DNA from: Gammaproteobacteria bacterium
GTDB lineage: Bacteria; Pseudomonadota; Gammaproteobacteria; RBG-16-57-12
Length of the DNA stretch: 63,989 nt
NCBI GenBank assembly: GCA_022712945.1
Contig: JAFLJP010000136.1
Location: 1 to 63,989 of the forward strand
Direction: 5' to 3'
The notes beneath the pieces were generated by a model that did no database searches, had not been told where the DNA came from, and saw only the letters and a program-made list of their open reading frames with translations. Every line of letters starts with the position of its first letter. The stretch's first letter is position 1. Shown in pieces: positions 8,910 through 17,899 of this stretch. Both the position numbers and the translations under genes were made by a program.

Positions 8910-10841
8910 ATGAGTGACTTTACTCAGGACAGCCGTCTTATTGCTATTGAAACACCTTTGGGTAAGGATGTTCTTCTACTTACTTCATTTGGTGGTATTG
9001 AGTCTATTTCATCCCCCTTTCTATTTAAGTTGACCGTACTCTCTTCAAATCTTGAAATTAAACCTGAAGAGCTTGTAGGTAAACAAATTAGCGTTAAAAT
9101 TAAAAATGAATACGCTCGTGTTTTTAATGGTTTCGTGCATGATTTTACTTTTGGTGAAATTAAATCCAGCAGCTTTCGTGAGTACCACCTAACCATGGTG
9201 CCGTGGTTTAAATTTCTTTCCCACACCGAAAATCGTCGTATTTTTCAAGATAAAAACACAAAAGAGATTGTCTCGCAGGTGTTTTCTGATTTGGGATTCA
9301 GTGATTTTTATTTCAGGGCAGATGGCGGAAAGTCGAGAGAATACTGCGTTCAATACGGTGAAAGTGATCTGAAATTTGTCTCCCGATTGCTGGCAGAAGA
9401 GGGCTACGCCTACTATTTCACCCACGAAGAAAGCAAACACATGCTCATTATTGTTGACAAAGTGAATGCTTATGATGAGTGCAAGGAGACGAATCTATCC
9501 TATTCAAAAGGCTCAACGCCAGACTCTGAAATAAGGAGCTGGGAACATCGTTATGAGTTCAAGAAAGGTGGTTGGACTTTAAACGATTTTAATTTTAAAG
9601 AGCCGAATAAAAACCAGATAGTAGAGACAAAATCAAAAAACGAATTTGCCAATAACAGTAAATTTAAACATTACGAATACCCCGGTTTGTATGATGTTGA
9701 ACTGGGCGAAAAGCTGGTTAAGGTTCGCATGGATGCAGAAGAGGTATCGATGGATACTATTATGGGTTCCGGTAACTGCAGCACCTTTTATGCTGGCGGC
9801 TTTTTTAAACTGGATAAACACGATGCCAAGAGTGAGCAGGGTAGCTACACCTTGCTGAGTGTTAGCCATCACGCTTCTGACTCCAGTTATTATGCGGGTG
9901 AAGGTGGTGAGTCGAGTTATGTTAATCAGTTTTACTGCATTCCATCTAAGGTACACTTTCGCCCTGTCCAGGAATATCACCGTCCCACAATGAAAGGGCC
10001 GCAGTCGGCGATAGTCACAGGCCCTGCTGGTGAAGAGATTCATATTGATAAATTTGGCCGAATTAAAGTCCAGTTTATCTGGGACCGGGAAGGAAAAAGT
10101 GATGAAAACAGCTCCTGCTTTCTGCGTGTGATGCAAGCTTGGGCGGGCAATGGATGGGGAACATCGTTTATCCCCCGTATTGGCCACGAAGTGATTGTTA
10201 CCTTTCTTGATGGTGATCCTGATCGACCCATTGTGACTGGGGCGGTTTATAATGGTGTTAACAAACCACCTTATGAATCAAAAACACAAAGCGGCATCAA
10301 AACACACTCAACCAAAAATGGTACAGCAGCAAACTATAATGAACTGCGCTTTGAGGATCAAAAAGGGTCGGAACAGGTGTATATCCATGCGGAAAAAAAC
10401 CTGGATACCATGGTTGAAAATGATGAGACCCTGACGGTCGATAATAATCGTACCAAAATTATTGGTAATGATGAGAACTCAACAATAGAGAATGACCGGA
10501 ATAAAACGGTTAACAACGACCAGACGGAAACAATAACAAACAATAAGACAATTGATGTAGGTAACAATCATACGGAAGCGATTCAGGCGAATATGACAAT
10601 TAGCGTCGATAAAGATCTTAAAGAGTCGGTTCGCGGTAAATACCTGGAAAATGTGACAAAAGAGTATGGCTTGAATGCCAAAACCATCACCATGAATGCT
10701 GATGATGAAATCATTATTAAAACTGGATCCGCAAAAATTGTGATGAAAAGCAATGGTGACATCACCCTCAGTGGCAAGACGATTAACATTAAAGGATCGG
10801 GGGATGTGGTGATTAAGGGCAGTAAAGTCATTACCAATTGA
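8910..10841 (+). CDS. vgrG: VgrG spike protein (TssI)
   Basis: 643 residues with the standard order: gp27-like region (about 1-380), gp5-type OB-fold with 'HIDKFGRIKVQFIWDREGK' and 'SFIPRIGHEVIVTFLDGDPDRPIV' (about 375-450), and a needle of short beta-strand repeats (about 490-640, e.g. 'NDETLTVDNNRTKIIGNDEN', then 'GDITLSGKTINIKGSGDVVI'). It ends where ordinary VgrGs end, so it is not an 'evolved' VgrG with a fused toxin. The tip probably carries the PAAR-like protein at 12445. It is the first gene of a tight run of delivery genes. Confidence 0.95.
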   Translation: MSDFTQDSRLIAIETPLGKDVLLLTSFGGIESISSPFLFKLTVLSSNLEIKPEELVGKQISVKIKNEYARVFNGFVHDFTFGEIKSSSFREYHLTMVPWFKFLSHTENRRIFQDKNTKEIVSQVFSDLGFSDFYFRADGGKSREYCVQYGESDLKFVSRLLAEEGYAYYFTHEESKHMLIIVDKVNAYDECKETNLSYSKGSTPDSEIRSWEHRYEFKKGGWTLNDFNFKEPNKNQIVETKSKNEFANNSKFKHYEYPGLYDVELGEKLVKVRMDAEEVSMDTIMGSGNCSTFYAGGFFKLDKHDAKSEQGSYTLLSVSHHASDSSYYAGEGGESSYVNQFYCIPSKVHFRPVQEYHRPTMKGPQSAIVTGPAGEEIHIDKFGRIKVQFIWDREGKSDENSSCFLRVMQAWAGNGWGTSFIPRIGHEVIVTFLDGDPDRPIVTGAVYNGVNKPPYESKTQSGIKTHSTKNGTAANYNELRFEDQKGSEQVYIHAEKNLDTMVENDETLTVDNNRTKIIGNDENSTIENDRNKTVNNDQTETITNNKTIDVGNNHTEAIQANMTISVDKDLKESVRGKYLENVTKEYGLNAKTITMNADDEIIIKTGSAKIVMKSNGDITLSGKTINIKGSGDVVIKGSKVITN

Positions 10842-10853
10842 TTGTGGGTTACC

Positions 10854-11411
10854 GTGAAATATAACGAATCAGATACAGCTCAAACACAAGAAGAGACCCA
10901 ACTTTCACCCTCCACCGTATCAGCGGGTGAAATTATCATCGGTACTTTGGTAGACGTTGATGGCCAGGGAGAGCCCCTGGTTGATTTTTCAGGGAATCCA
11001 TCTGATCAACCATCAAAAGCAATGACAACGCTTGCGCTTACCCAGGCGCATATCGGCAGGCAGGTTGCCCTGCTGTTTGCAAACGGAAACATGAAAACCC
11101 CGGTGATAATGGGAATGATCCACAGCCCTCTACACGCTATGCTGGAGAATTTTGGTCAGGATCAAGCCAAAAATGAAGTCGAAAGTGATGTGCCGGATGA
11201 CGCTGGGCAAGAGAGTGGCCTTGAAATAGATGATGTTCTGATCGATGGTAAAAAAATCATTTTTGAGGCCAAAGAACAAATTGTCCTGAAATGCGGTGAA
11301 TCAAGTATTACCTTAACCCAGTCTGGGAAAATTTTGATACGTGGAAAATATCTACTCAACCGCTCAACCGGTGTGAATCGGATCATGGGCGGTTCAGTGA
11401 AGGTTAATTAG
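10854..11411 (+). CDS. DUF6484-type VgrG-associated protein
   Basis: About 185 residues. The core 'AGEIIIGTLVDVDGQGEPLVDF' through 'VALLFANGNMKTPVIMGMI' matches the small OB-like DUF6484 domain found beside vgrG genes. The C-terminal half has needle-like strands (VLIDGKKIIFEAKEQIVLKCGESSI...). The function is unproven; a role in mounting cargo on the spike is plausible. The start is uncertain: GTG at 10854 was chosen, but TTG at 10842, directly after the vgrG stop, is also in frame, and neither has a good ribosome binding site. Confidence 0.7.
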   Translation: MKYNESDTAQTQEETQLSPSTVSAGEIIIGTLVDVDGQGEPLVDFSGNPSDQPSKAMTTLALTQAHIGRQVALLFANGNMKTPVIMGMIHSPLHAMLENFGQDQAKNEVESDVPDDAGQESGLEIDDVLIDGKKIIFEAKEQIVLKCGESSITLTQSGKILIRGKYLLNRSTGVNRIMGGSVKVN

Positions 11412-11437
11412 GTCTGGTCTCAGCGCCAATATTGCAT

Positions 11438-12430
11438 ATGTTACAACTTAAAAACAACACTCCTTTTGCGGTCAATCTATCCCTGTTCCCGAATGAAGAA
11501 GGGATTGATACGCTCTATATTTTGGTTAAAGGCACGTTTAATATCGGCAAACAATGGAGACTGGCTGATGAGCAGCCACCACCACTAGAAGGTGATGAAT
11601 ATTGGGGTGAGCCAGGTGAATCCAGCATCAAATATGCATCGGATTACCATACCGGTAAACCGGGTAGCGACATCGTTATGCTCGGCGATGCCTTCGCCCC
11701 TGATGGAAAAAAAGTTCAGCAGCTGGATGTCAGTCTGACACTGGGCCAGATACATAAAATAGTTCGCATCTTCGGTGATCGTCATTGGCAAGATGGGAGC
11801 ATTTCGGCACCACAATTTTTTAGCACCATGGCGATGACTTATGAAAAATCCTATGGCGGTGCCTGTATTGTCGATGGAGAAACAGTCAGCGTAGAAGAAC
11901 GAAATCCCGTTGGTTGTGGCTACGCAGGCCAGTATACAACGGAAGAGATGAATGGCATGCCACTGCCTAACCTGGAAGACCCCGCTGATCTGATTCGTGA
12001 TCTAAAGCAGCAGCCAGTTCCCGCCTGTTTTGGCGTGACTGCACCACATTGGCAGCCCCGATCTACTTATGCCGGTACCTATAATGAAGCTTGGAAAACC
12101 GGGCGGATGCCCTATCTGCCAGAAGATTTTGACCGACGATTTTTTAACATGGCACACCCTGAGCTGATTTACCCGGGATTTCTTCAGGGAGGGGAGTCCG
12201 TGGCGGTTACCAACATGCACATCGGCGGCCCGCTTCATTTTCATGTACCCCATGTTAAGTTAAATGCCAATGTGCTCATTGCAGGAAACTCAGTGCACCC
12301 CCCATTCAATTTGGAAACACTGATCATAGAACCGAATAAATTGAAGCTAGGCATGGTGTGGCGTGCCGCGATACCGTGCAACAAACAAGCATTAAAAATT
12401 AGCGATATAACAGTGAGCATGGCGCGATAG
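11438..12430 (+). CDS. DUF2169 family T6SS accessory (adaptor-like) protein
   Basis: 330 residues from ATG 11438 (an upstream in-frame TTG at 11432 is less likely). 'LQLKNNTPFAVNLSLFPNEEGID' and 'YILVKGTFNI' are the typical DUF2169 opening, followed by 'MTYEKSYGGACI', 'RNPVGCGYAG' and 'FFNMAHPELIYPGFLQGGE'. No signal peptide. DUF2169 proteins are regularly encoded with PAAR-like proteins and effectors and have been proposed as adaptors that load cargo onto the spike; that role is inferred here from context. It lies 14 bases upstream of the DUF4150 gene. Confidence 0.85.
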   Translation: MLQLKNNTPFAVNLSLFPNEEGIDTLYILVKGTFNIGKQWRLADEQPPPLEGDEYWGEPGESSIKYASDYHTGKPGSDIVMLGDAFAPDGKKVQQLDVSLTLGQIHKIVRIFGDRHWQDGSISAPQFFSTMAMTYEKSYGGACIVDGETVSVEERNPVGCGYAGQYTTEEMNGMPLPNLEDPADLIRDLKQQPVPACFGVTAPHWQPRSTYAGTYNEAWKTGRMPYLPEDFDRRFFNMAHPELIYPGFLQGGESVAVTNMHIGGPLHFHVPHVKLNANVLIAGNSVHPPFNLETLIIEPNKLKLGMVWRAAIPCNKQALKISDITVSMAR

Positions 12431-12444
12431 CCAAAGGAAAATCT

Positions 12445-12825
12445 ATGGGACAAACAACCTTTGCAAACGGGCGGGGAATCTCGCATCAGGGCAGTGGCGG
12501 CAAAAGTATTGTCTTTCCCGATGTGTGTCTTACGCAAGTGGGCAAGCCAGTGGTACCGATTCCTTATCCAAACATTGGTCAATCCTCAGATACCATTGAT
12601 GGCCCTAAAACCGTCACGACAGACGGAAAAATGCCAATGGTAAAAGGGGCGAAATATTCGAAAAGCACAGGCGATGAGCCGGGTACAAAAAAAGGAGTTG
12701 TCAGCGGCACCATTACCGATGTGTGTGAATTTATGATGTACTCCTTCGATGTGAAATTTGAAGGTAAAAATGTCTGTCGCCTGGGAGATCCTATGTGGCA
12801 CAACAAAAAAAACATAGTGGGTTAA
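12445..12825 (+). CDS. DUF4150 PAAR-like spike-tip protein
   Basis: 126 residues. The sequence 'GQTTFANGRGISHQGSGGKSI' with 'FPDVCLTQVGKPVVPIPYPN', then 'VSGTITDVCEFMMYSFDVKFEGKNVCRLGDPMWHNKKN', is the DUF4150/PAAR-like fold. Cys and His residues are available for the metal site that pins the tip. Ribosome binding site AAAGGAAAA lies just before the ATG. There is no fused effector domain, so it likely acts as a free tip that pairs with the adaptor and the downstream effectors. Confidence 0.87.
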   Translation: MGQTTFANGRGISHQGSGGKSIVFPDVCLTQVGKPVVPIPYPNIGQSSDTIDGPKTVTTDGKMPMVKGAKYSKSTGDEPGTKKGVVSGTITDVCEFMMYSFDVKFEGKNVCRLGDPMWHNKKNIVG

Positions 12826-12854
12826 GCTGTGCATAATCCAAGGTCGATCTCCGC

Positions 12855-14117
12855 ATGGTAGCCCTGAGCATCCCAAATTACCTGAACTTCAAAAATGCTT
12901 ATAATCCGACTTATGAGCAATATGTCAGCGATGCCGCTTTCTTGTGGATACTGCGCTCAATAGCCACCAACCAACCCCACTATAATGCCAACGATCTATT
13001 TGAGTTGGAACAACGGATTGAAACCCAACTGGATGGCTTGATGACATCGATCGATATGGGCTGGCAAGCGTGCGACGATGCGCTCCAACTTCAGGAGCCC
13101 GGCGAACTCTTCACCGCCATGGCCATTGCTATGCGCAGCCATGAAGTCCATAAAATACAGAGAGCGGTTGAAGTCGGGCTGGAAAATAATCTTGCAACGC
13201 CCGGTTTAATCTCTGCCATGGGCTGGTTACCCGTTGACATCGCTAACCCCTGGACAGAGCGATTTCTCAAAGGCAAAGAGATGAACCATAAATATCTAGG
13301 TATAGCGGTCTGCAGCGTCCGCCGCCAAGACCCGGGTGAAATACTGAATAATATTCTGCAACGTGACGACTGCCAGCAAGATGAAAAACTGTATGCACGG
13401 GCACTGCGTCTAGTGGGAGAGTTACGTCGTCAAGACTGCATGCCAGAAATTAATACCGCCATGACAGTTGAAAACAGCGAAATTAGATTCTGGGCAAACT
13501 GGTCCGCCGTACTCCTGGGCCATCGCACCAGTGCGTATAATCTTAAGGAGTTTGTGTTCAACACCGGGCCACATCAAAATCAAGCGATTCAGCTGGCCTT
13601 TCGATCACTTCCCATCGAAACAGCCCGGAAGTGGGTCTCCAAATTATCGGAAGATGAAAGCCAGGTCAGAATAGTGATTAAAGCCGCCGGGGCACTCGGT
13701 GATCCCCACGCAATAAACTGGTTGATCGAAAAAATGAAAACCCCCGCATTAGCCCGATTAGCAGGGGAGGCCTTTACAAACATAACGGGCGTAGACCTGA
13801 AGCAGAACCAGCTGTTAATCGATCCGGCTGATCAACTCTCCAACACCCCCGACGATACCCACGATATAGCGTTGGATGAAGACGAACACCTGCCATGCCC
13901 CCATGCCGAAAAAGTAATGGCACTGTGGCGAACCTATGGGCAGAATTTTAGCATTGGTCACCGTTATTTTATGGGCCATTTTATTGCAGCAGACACACTT
14001 AAAGAGACCCTGGCAAAGGGCACCCAGCGTCAGCGCCATGCCGCCGCAATGGAGTTGGCTCTGAATGAGCTGGGTGTGCCTCTGCCCAATACCAGCGCAA
14101 AGGTTTTGAGTCTATGA
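12855..14117 (+). CDS. TIGR02270 family HEAT-repeat-like T6SS accessory protein
   Basis: 420 residues, mostly alpha-helical. 'DAAFLWILRSIA', 'LEQRIETQLDGL' and 'GLISAMGWLP' fit the TIGR02270 family, which is found in T6SS islands next to DUF2169, DUF4150 and ketoacyl-synthase-like genes. Helical pairs from about residue 100 to 310 look like HEAT or PBS-lyase repeats, i.e. a protein-binding scaffold. No signal peptide or membrane segment. The stop overlaps the next start by 4 bases (ATGA). The biochemical role is unknown; cargo scaffold or chaperone is an inference. Confidence 0.78.
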   Translation: MVALSIPNYLNFKNAYNPTYEQYVSDAAFLWILRSIATNQPHYNANDLFELEQRIETQLDGLMTSIDMGWQACDDALQLQEPGELFTAMAIAMRSHEVHKIQRAVEVGLENNLATPGLISAMGWLPVDIANPWTERFLKGKEMNHKYLGIAVCSVRRQDPGEILNNILQRDDCQQDEKLYARALRLVGELRRQDCMPEINTAMTVENSEIRFWANWSAVLLGHRTSAYNLKEFVFNTGPHQNQAIQLAFRSLPIETARKWVSKLSEDESQVRIVIKAAGALGDPHAINWLIEKMKTPALARLAGEAFTNITGVDLKQNQLLIDPADQLSNTPDDTHDIALDEDEHLPCPHAEKVMALWRTYGQNFSIGHRYFMGHFIAADTLKETLAKGTQRQRHAAAMELALNELGVPLPNTSAKVLSL

Positions 14118-15262
14118 GTGATATTTCCGCTACCCCCAAAGCCTATATCGCCGGTATCGGCATGATCACCTCCATTGGTGCGGATGCCCCCTCAACAGCT
14201 GCCGCAGTGAATGCGGAAGTTAGTGGATACCAGCTCTCAAGCTTCTTCAACAAACAGGGCCATCCGATGACCCTGTCACCGCTGCCTGATGAGGTATTTA
14301 CCTTAGCAGACATCGAAATAGATGACGGGAATTACGGTGATGAACAGGCAGAGCGTATCATTAAAATGGCGATACTCGCCTTGTATGAAGCCACCTCGCA
14401 CCTGACGAGCCGACAACCACTACCTCTGGTGCTTGGTATGCCGGAAGCCATGCCTAGTACCCCATCCGGAATACCCTTTTGCACCGACTACCCGGCACCC
14501 GAAAAATTGATCAGCAATCTGGTTGCTCAAAAATACCTGCCGTTGCGGGCAGATTGGATACAGCGCCTGCCCACTGGTCGGGCGGCGGGCATACACGGGT
14601 TGGAACTGGCCATGCGCGCCCTTTATGAAAAAGGGCACGACTATGTGCTGATCGGTGGCAGTGACAGCTACCGGGATATAAAGCGACTCTATGACCTGGA
14701 TGAAGACGAACGGGTGTTAGCCCTCAATCGAACCGATGGCTTCGCTCCCGGCGAAGGGGCCGGGTTTTTGCTACTCACCCGCCACCCGCAACTGGCGCTT
14801 TCCCAGGATGAGCAGATTATCGCCTTGCACTCCCCCGGCATCAGCGAGGAGTCCGGCTATCTTTATGCCGACAGCGATCAAATCTACCGTGGTGACGGCT
14901 TGGACCAAGCCTTTAAACGGGCACTCAAAGAGCACAGTGGCGCAGACATTCAGCGCATCTACTCCAGCATGAACGGCGAACACTACTGGGCAAAAGAGTG
15001 TGGTGTTGCCTTGCTGCGTAGCCGGGCTCATTTTCAAGACCCTATCACCATCGAACATCCAGCTGATTGTTTTGGTGACCTGGGCATTGCCACTGGCTCC
15101 GTACTGGTCGGGCTAACAGCAACTCAGCTGTTAAAACAACCGGGTCTTGCAACGCACATGGTTTACAGCTCCTCCGATGGCCCCAGGCGTGCTGCGGTGT
15201 TAGTAGAAAAAATTCATAGAAAAACAACTGAGCAGGAAGAGAACAATGACAGAAATAGGTGA
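14114..15262 (+). CDS. Ketoacyl-synthase-like (thiolase fold) T6SS accessory protein, copy 1
   Basis: 382 residues with the KAS fold: 'AYIAGIGMITSIG' at the N-terminus, 'VLIGGSDSY' and 'DGFAPGEGAGFLLL' in the middle. The usual nucleophile loop (D-T-A-C-S) reads 'LPTGRAAGIHGLELA', without cysteine. The usual HGTGT position reads 'SMNGEHYWAKE', and the second histidine loop reads 'HPADCFGDLGIATG'. It is therefore unlikely to condense acyl chains. Such proteins recur in DUF2169/DUF4150 effector islands; a binding or chaperone role is an inference. It overlaps the upstream gene by 4 bases and the downstream effector by 17 bases. A 78-bp tract (14173-14250) is identical to the start of copy 2. Confidence 0.82.
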   Translation: MSDISATPKAYIAGIGMITSIGADAPSTAAAVNAEVSGYQLSSFFNKQGHPMTLSPLPDEVFTLADIEIDDGNYGDEQAERIIKMAILALYEATSHLTSRQPLPLVLGMPEAMPSTPSGIPFCTDYPAPEKLISNLVAQKYLPLRADWIQRLPTGRAAGIHGLELAMRALYEKGHDYVLIGGSDSYRDIKRLYDLDEDERVLALNRTDGFAPGEGAGFLLLTRHPQLALSQDEQIIALHSPGISEESGYLYADSDQIYRGDGLDQAFKRALKEHSGADIQRIYSSMNGEHYWAKECGVALLRSRAHFQDPITIEHPADCFGDLGIATGSVLVGLTATQLLKQPGLATHMVYSSSDGPRRAAVLVEKIHRKTTEQEENNDRNR

Positions 15263-16667
15263 AGGTTCTGCCAGTGCCGTCATAAAGGAAGAGGTACCCG
15301 AAAAAAATGAAAAGCAGATCAGCGTCCGCTGCAGTGTTTTTTTTGATGGCACCTTGAACAACCGCGCTAATATTGATGCACGTCTGATCACCGCAGCAGC
15401 GGAAGAGTTAACCGATGAAGAGCGCGCAGTGGCGGTGAAACTGAAAGGGAAAAAAAGTGCCTCTGAGCTAAAAAAGGCCGCCAAAGCCTATCAAAAACAT
15501 AGCCTGGATATCGGCGGCAATGAAGAGGGGGAAGAGAACAGCTATGAAAATTATTACAGCAATATCGCCCTGATGGAACAATATCTCGACGAGGGAAAAA
15601 ATTACGATCTGACACTAAAAACCTATATCGAAGGCTCCGGCACCCTGGACGAAGAGGGCGATAAAAAATTAGGCTACGCCTTCGCTATCGCTGAAACAGG
15701 CATTGCCAAAAAAGTGGAAAAGGGCGTGTCCAAGGTGGTGAATAAAATCAAGAGAGAGCATTTTGATACCGGTACTGCGATCAAAAAACTGACTCTGGAT
15801 GTATTTGGTTTCAGCCGGGGGGCGGCGGCAGCACGTAATTTTGTGCATGAAACACTTGACGGTGACAACACGGTTAAAAAACAACTGGAGGCGCTAGGCT
15901 ACACGGTCAACGAGGTTGAAGTCTGTTTTGTGGGGCTTTACGACACCGTCTCTTCCCAAGGCATTATCCGGGTTGCACTGAGCCTCTCCAACACCAAAAA
16001 TCTAAAGCTGAATGCCATCGCCAAGGCCACCCGGGTGATTCAGTTGGCCTCTGCCGATGAGCATCGAAAATATTTTTGCCTGACCGACATCAGCAGTGCT
16101 CGGGGTGACAGCAAAGAGATTTTTCTACCCGGCACACACTCCGATATTGGTGGCGGTTATCGTGACTATGCCCACGAAAAGCAGACTGTTTTCAAGGGCG
16201 GTAATTTCTCTCTGGCCAAGGCAAAAAAAGAGCAAACCGAGCTGGTTGCCGCGGGTTGGTATAAAGAGGCTGAGATAAGCCTGGAGCATATAGAGTTCAG
16301 TGGAGATCATGGTTTTAGCGCAAATGAATACACTGAACTCAATGTTAAACGCCCGGATATCCGCAATGGTTATAGCCGTATTCCGTTACAGCTAATGGCA
16401 GGGTATGCGCGAGAAAGTGGGATTAATATCCGTGGTAAGTTAAAGAAGGATGAAGCTGTCCCACCGACCCTTAGTGATATAAAAACTAAAATAGATAACT
16501 ATATTGCCAACAGCTCTGCATCCAGCGCCCGTGATTGGCAGGGCAATGACTACCCCTGGTTAAACCGTTTGCGCCACGACTATTTCCACTTTTCCGCCCG
16601 CCATAAAATCGGTCATAGCCCGCGCTATTACCGAGGCAAACGCGCACGAAAAACCTTTAAAGGCTAG
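15246..16667 (+). CDS. Tle1-like DUF2235 phospholipase-type T6SS effector, copy 1
   Basis: 473 residues. 'FFDGTLNNRANID' opens the alpha/beta-hydrolase (DUF2235) domain. The nucleophile elbow GFSRG is at residues 188-192 (Ser190). 'VGLYDTVSSQG', 'ASADEHRKYFCLTDI' and 'GTHSDIGGGYRD' (about residue 300) supply the acidic and His-containing loops, and a late 'DYFHFSARHKIGHSPRY' provides further histidines. This layout matches the Tle1 family of antibacterial phospholipases that act on target-cell membranes. There is no signal peptide, as expected for T6SS cargo. The neighbouring DUF2931 gene is the natural immunity candidate. Substrate specificity cannot be read from sequence. Confidence 0.87.
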   Translation: MTEIGEGSASAVIKEEVPEKNEKQISVRCSVFFDGTLNNRANIDARLITAAAEELTDEERAVAVKLKGKKSASELKKAAKAYQKHSLDIGGNEEGEENSYENYYSNIALMEQYLDEGKNYDLTLKTYIEGSGTLDEEGDKKLGYAFAIAETGIAKKVEKGVSKVVNKIKREHFDTGTAIKKLTLDVFGFSRGAAAARNFVHETLDGDNTVKKQLEALGYTVNEVEVCFVGLYDTVSSQGIIRVALSLSNTKNLKLNAIAKATRVIQLASADEHRKYFCLTDISSARGDSKEIFLPGTHSDIGGGYRDYAHEKQTVFKGGNFSLAKAKKEQTELVAAGWYKEAEISLEHIEFSGDHGFSANEYTELNVKRPDIRNGYSRIPLQLMAGYARESGINIRGKLKKDEAVPPTLSDIKTKIDNYIANSSASSARDWQGNDYPWLNRLRHDYFHFSARHKIGHSPRYYRGKRARKTFKG

Positions 16668-16678
16668 GGAGGGAAGGA

Positions 16679-17839
16679 GTGAAATACGCCCCCCCCACCA
16701 GCCAACCGCGTCTCTCTTTCTGGCCGTTGATGACGGTCATGCTGGTGTTATGCAGCATCTCATTTAATACTTTCGGAGCAAGTAACATGGCCGACCTATT
16801 TAGCAATTTTTTTAAAAAAAGCAGTAGCCCCAGCACCCAGACAAAATTTGACTGGCAGGCCGGTGAGGGGGCACCGGACGACTACCCGATGCAAATCGTG
16901 GCGGGCAACCTCTCCTTATCCGACGGCGGCTCACTTTATGTGCCAGACGGTGCCACGCTTCACCACGGCTGGGGCCGGGGCTGGTCCTCCCACATTGTGG
17001 GTCCGGAGCTGAAATCCCTACCCAACCGGCTGTCGTTGACCTTTTTTTCCTACACAGAAAACCAATTTTATGAAGGCACCTTCGACCTGCCTTACGAAAA
17101 AATTCTCGCGCTGTTTCAGGCCGGCCATTACAGCCCGAAAGACAAAAAGCACATCACCTATGACGAAATCACTACTGGCGTTGCCCCTGGCGGCGCGGTT
17201 TCGGTGTGGTTAACCAGCCTGGATAGAACCGTCGAAGTCTTTTTTGGCCAGGCAGAGAAGAGCGATACCGACTGGAGTGCGATTAACGATAATCCAGACT
17301 ACCCCCGGGAAGGGTATGTACGGGCAGAAATCGAAGAATCACTTTCTCCCGAAGCTCTGGAAGCCCTGCAAGAAAATGGCATCCCCTTTGGCCGCTGGAC
17401 AGATTACCGGCCCCGTTATAGCTGGCAGCTCTCGGTTACGGGGTTTCAGATGCGCAATGAGCGGGTTAGCACGGTTCTCTATTTTAATGGTGAGCGCGAC
17501 TATCTTGATCTGCAGCCGCCGATCTCATCAGACAAGCCAGCAGAGCAACAGGCGGTTGCCGAAACTCGCGCTGTGCCCCGTAAAATGGTCTTTGTCTGGG
17601 CACGTCCCGCCGGAGTGCAGGACCTGCTGTTTAAGGTGGATTTTCATTCCGGAGAGATTTTTGCCGCCTTTAAACAACTGGGCAGTGAGCAGCAACCGCT
17701 GCAACTGGAGTTGCGCATTGAGAGCCGAGAGGATAAAAAATCACACTTTGTTGTTTGGTTGCACAGTGAAAAAGAGAGCCTGGAACTCAAACGTACCGTA
17801 TTTGAAACCTGGGGTGCGCGGAAGCAGAAAAAAGAGTAA
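16679..17839 (+). CDS. DUF2931-type exported protein, putative immunity protein, copy 1
   Basis: 386 residues from GTG 16679, preceded by AGGGAGG. The N-terminus has a hydrophobic signal (about residues 13-33, ending FGA). The body carries 'YPMQIVAGNLSL', 'GWGRGWSSHIVG', 'NRLSLTFFSYTENQFY', 'VAPGGAVSVWL' and 'EVFFGQAEKSD', which fit DUF2931. A periplasmic location beside a phospholipase effector fits an immunity role, since the toxin acts at membranes from the periplasm. It lies 11 bases after the effector. Protection itself is inferred. Confidence 0.72.
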   Translation: MKYAPPTSQPRLSFWPLMTVMLVLCSISFNTFGASNMADLFSNFFKKSSSPSTQTKFDWQAGEGAPDDYPMQIVAGNLSLSDGGSLYVPDGATLHHGWGRGWSSHIVGPELKSLPNRLSLTFFSYTENQFYEGTFDLPYEKILALFQAGHYSPKDKKHITYDEITTGVAPGGAVSVWLTSLDRTVEVFFGQAEKSDTDWSAINDNPDYPREGYVRAEIEESLSPEALEALQENGIPFGRWTDYRPRYSWQLSVTGFQMRNERVSTVLYFNGERDYLDLQPPISSDKPAEQQAVAETRAVPRKMVFVWARPAGVQDLLFKVDFHSGEIFAAFKQLGSEQQPLQLELRIESREDKKSHFVVWLHSEKESLELKRTVFETWGARKQKKE

Positions 17840-17899
17840 TAGAGTCAGTGGATTAAACATCTTGCGCCCAGCCATTTGCAATGGTTATTGCCGTATCCC

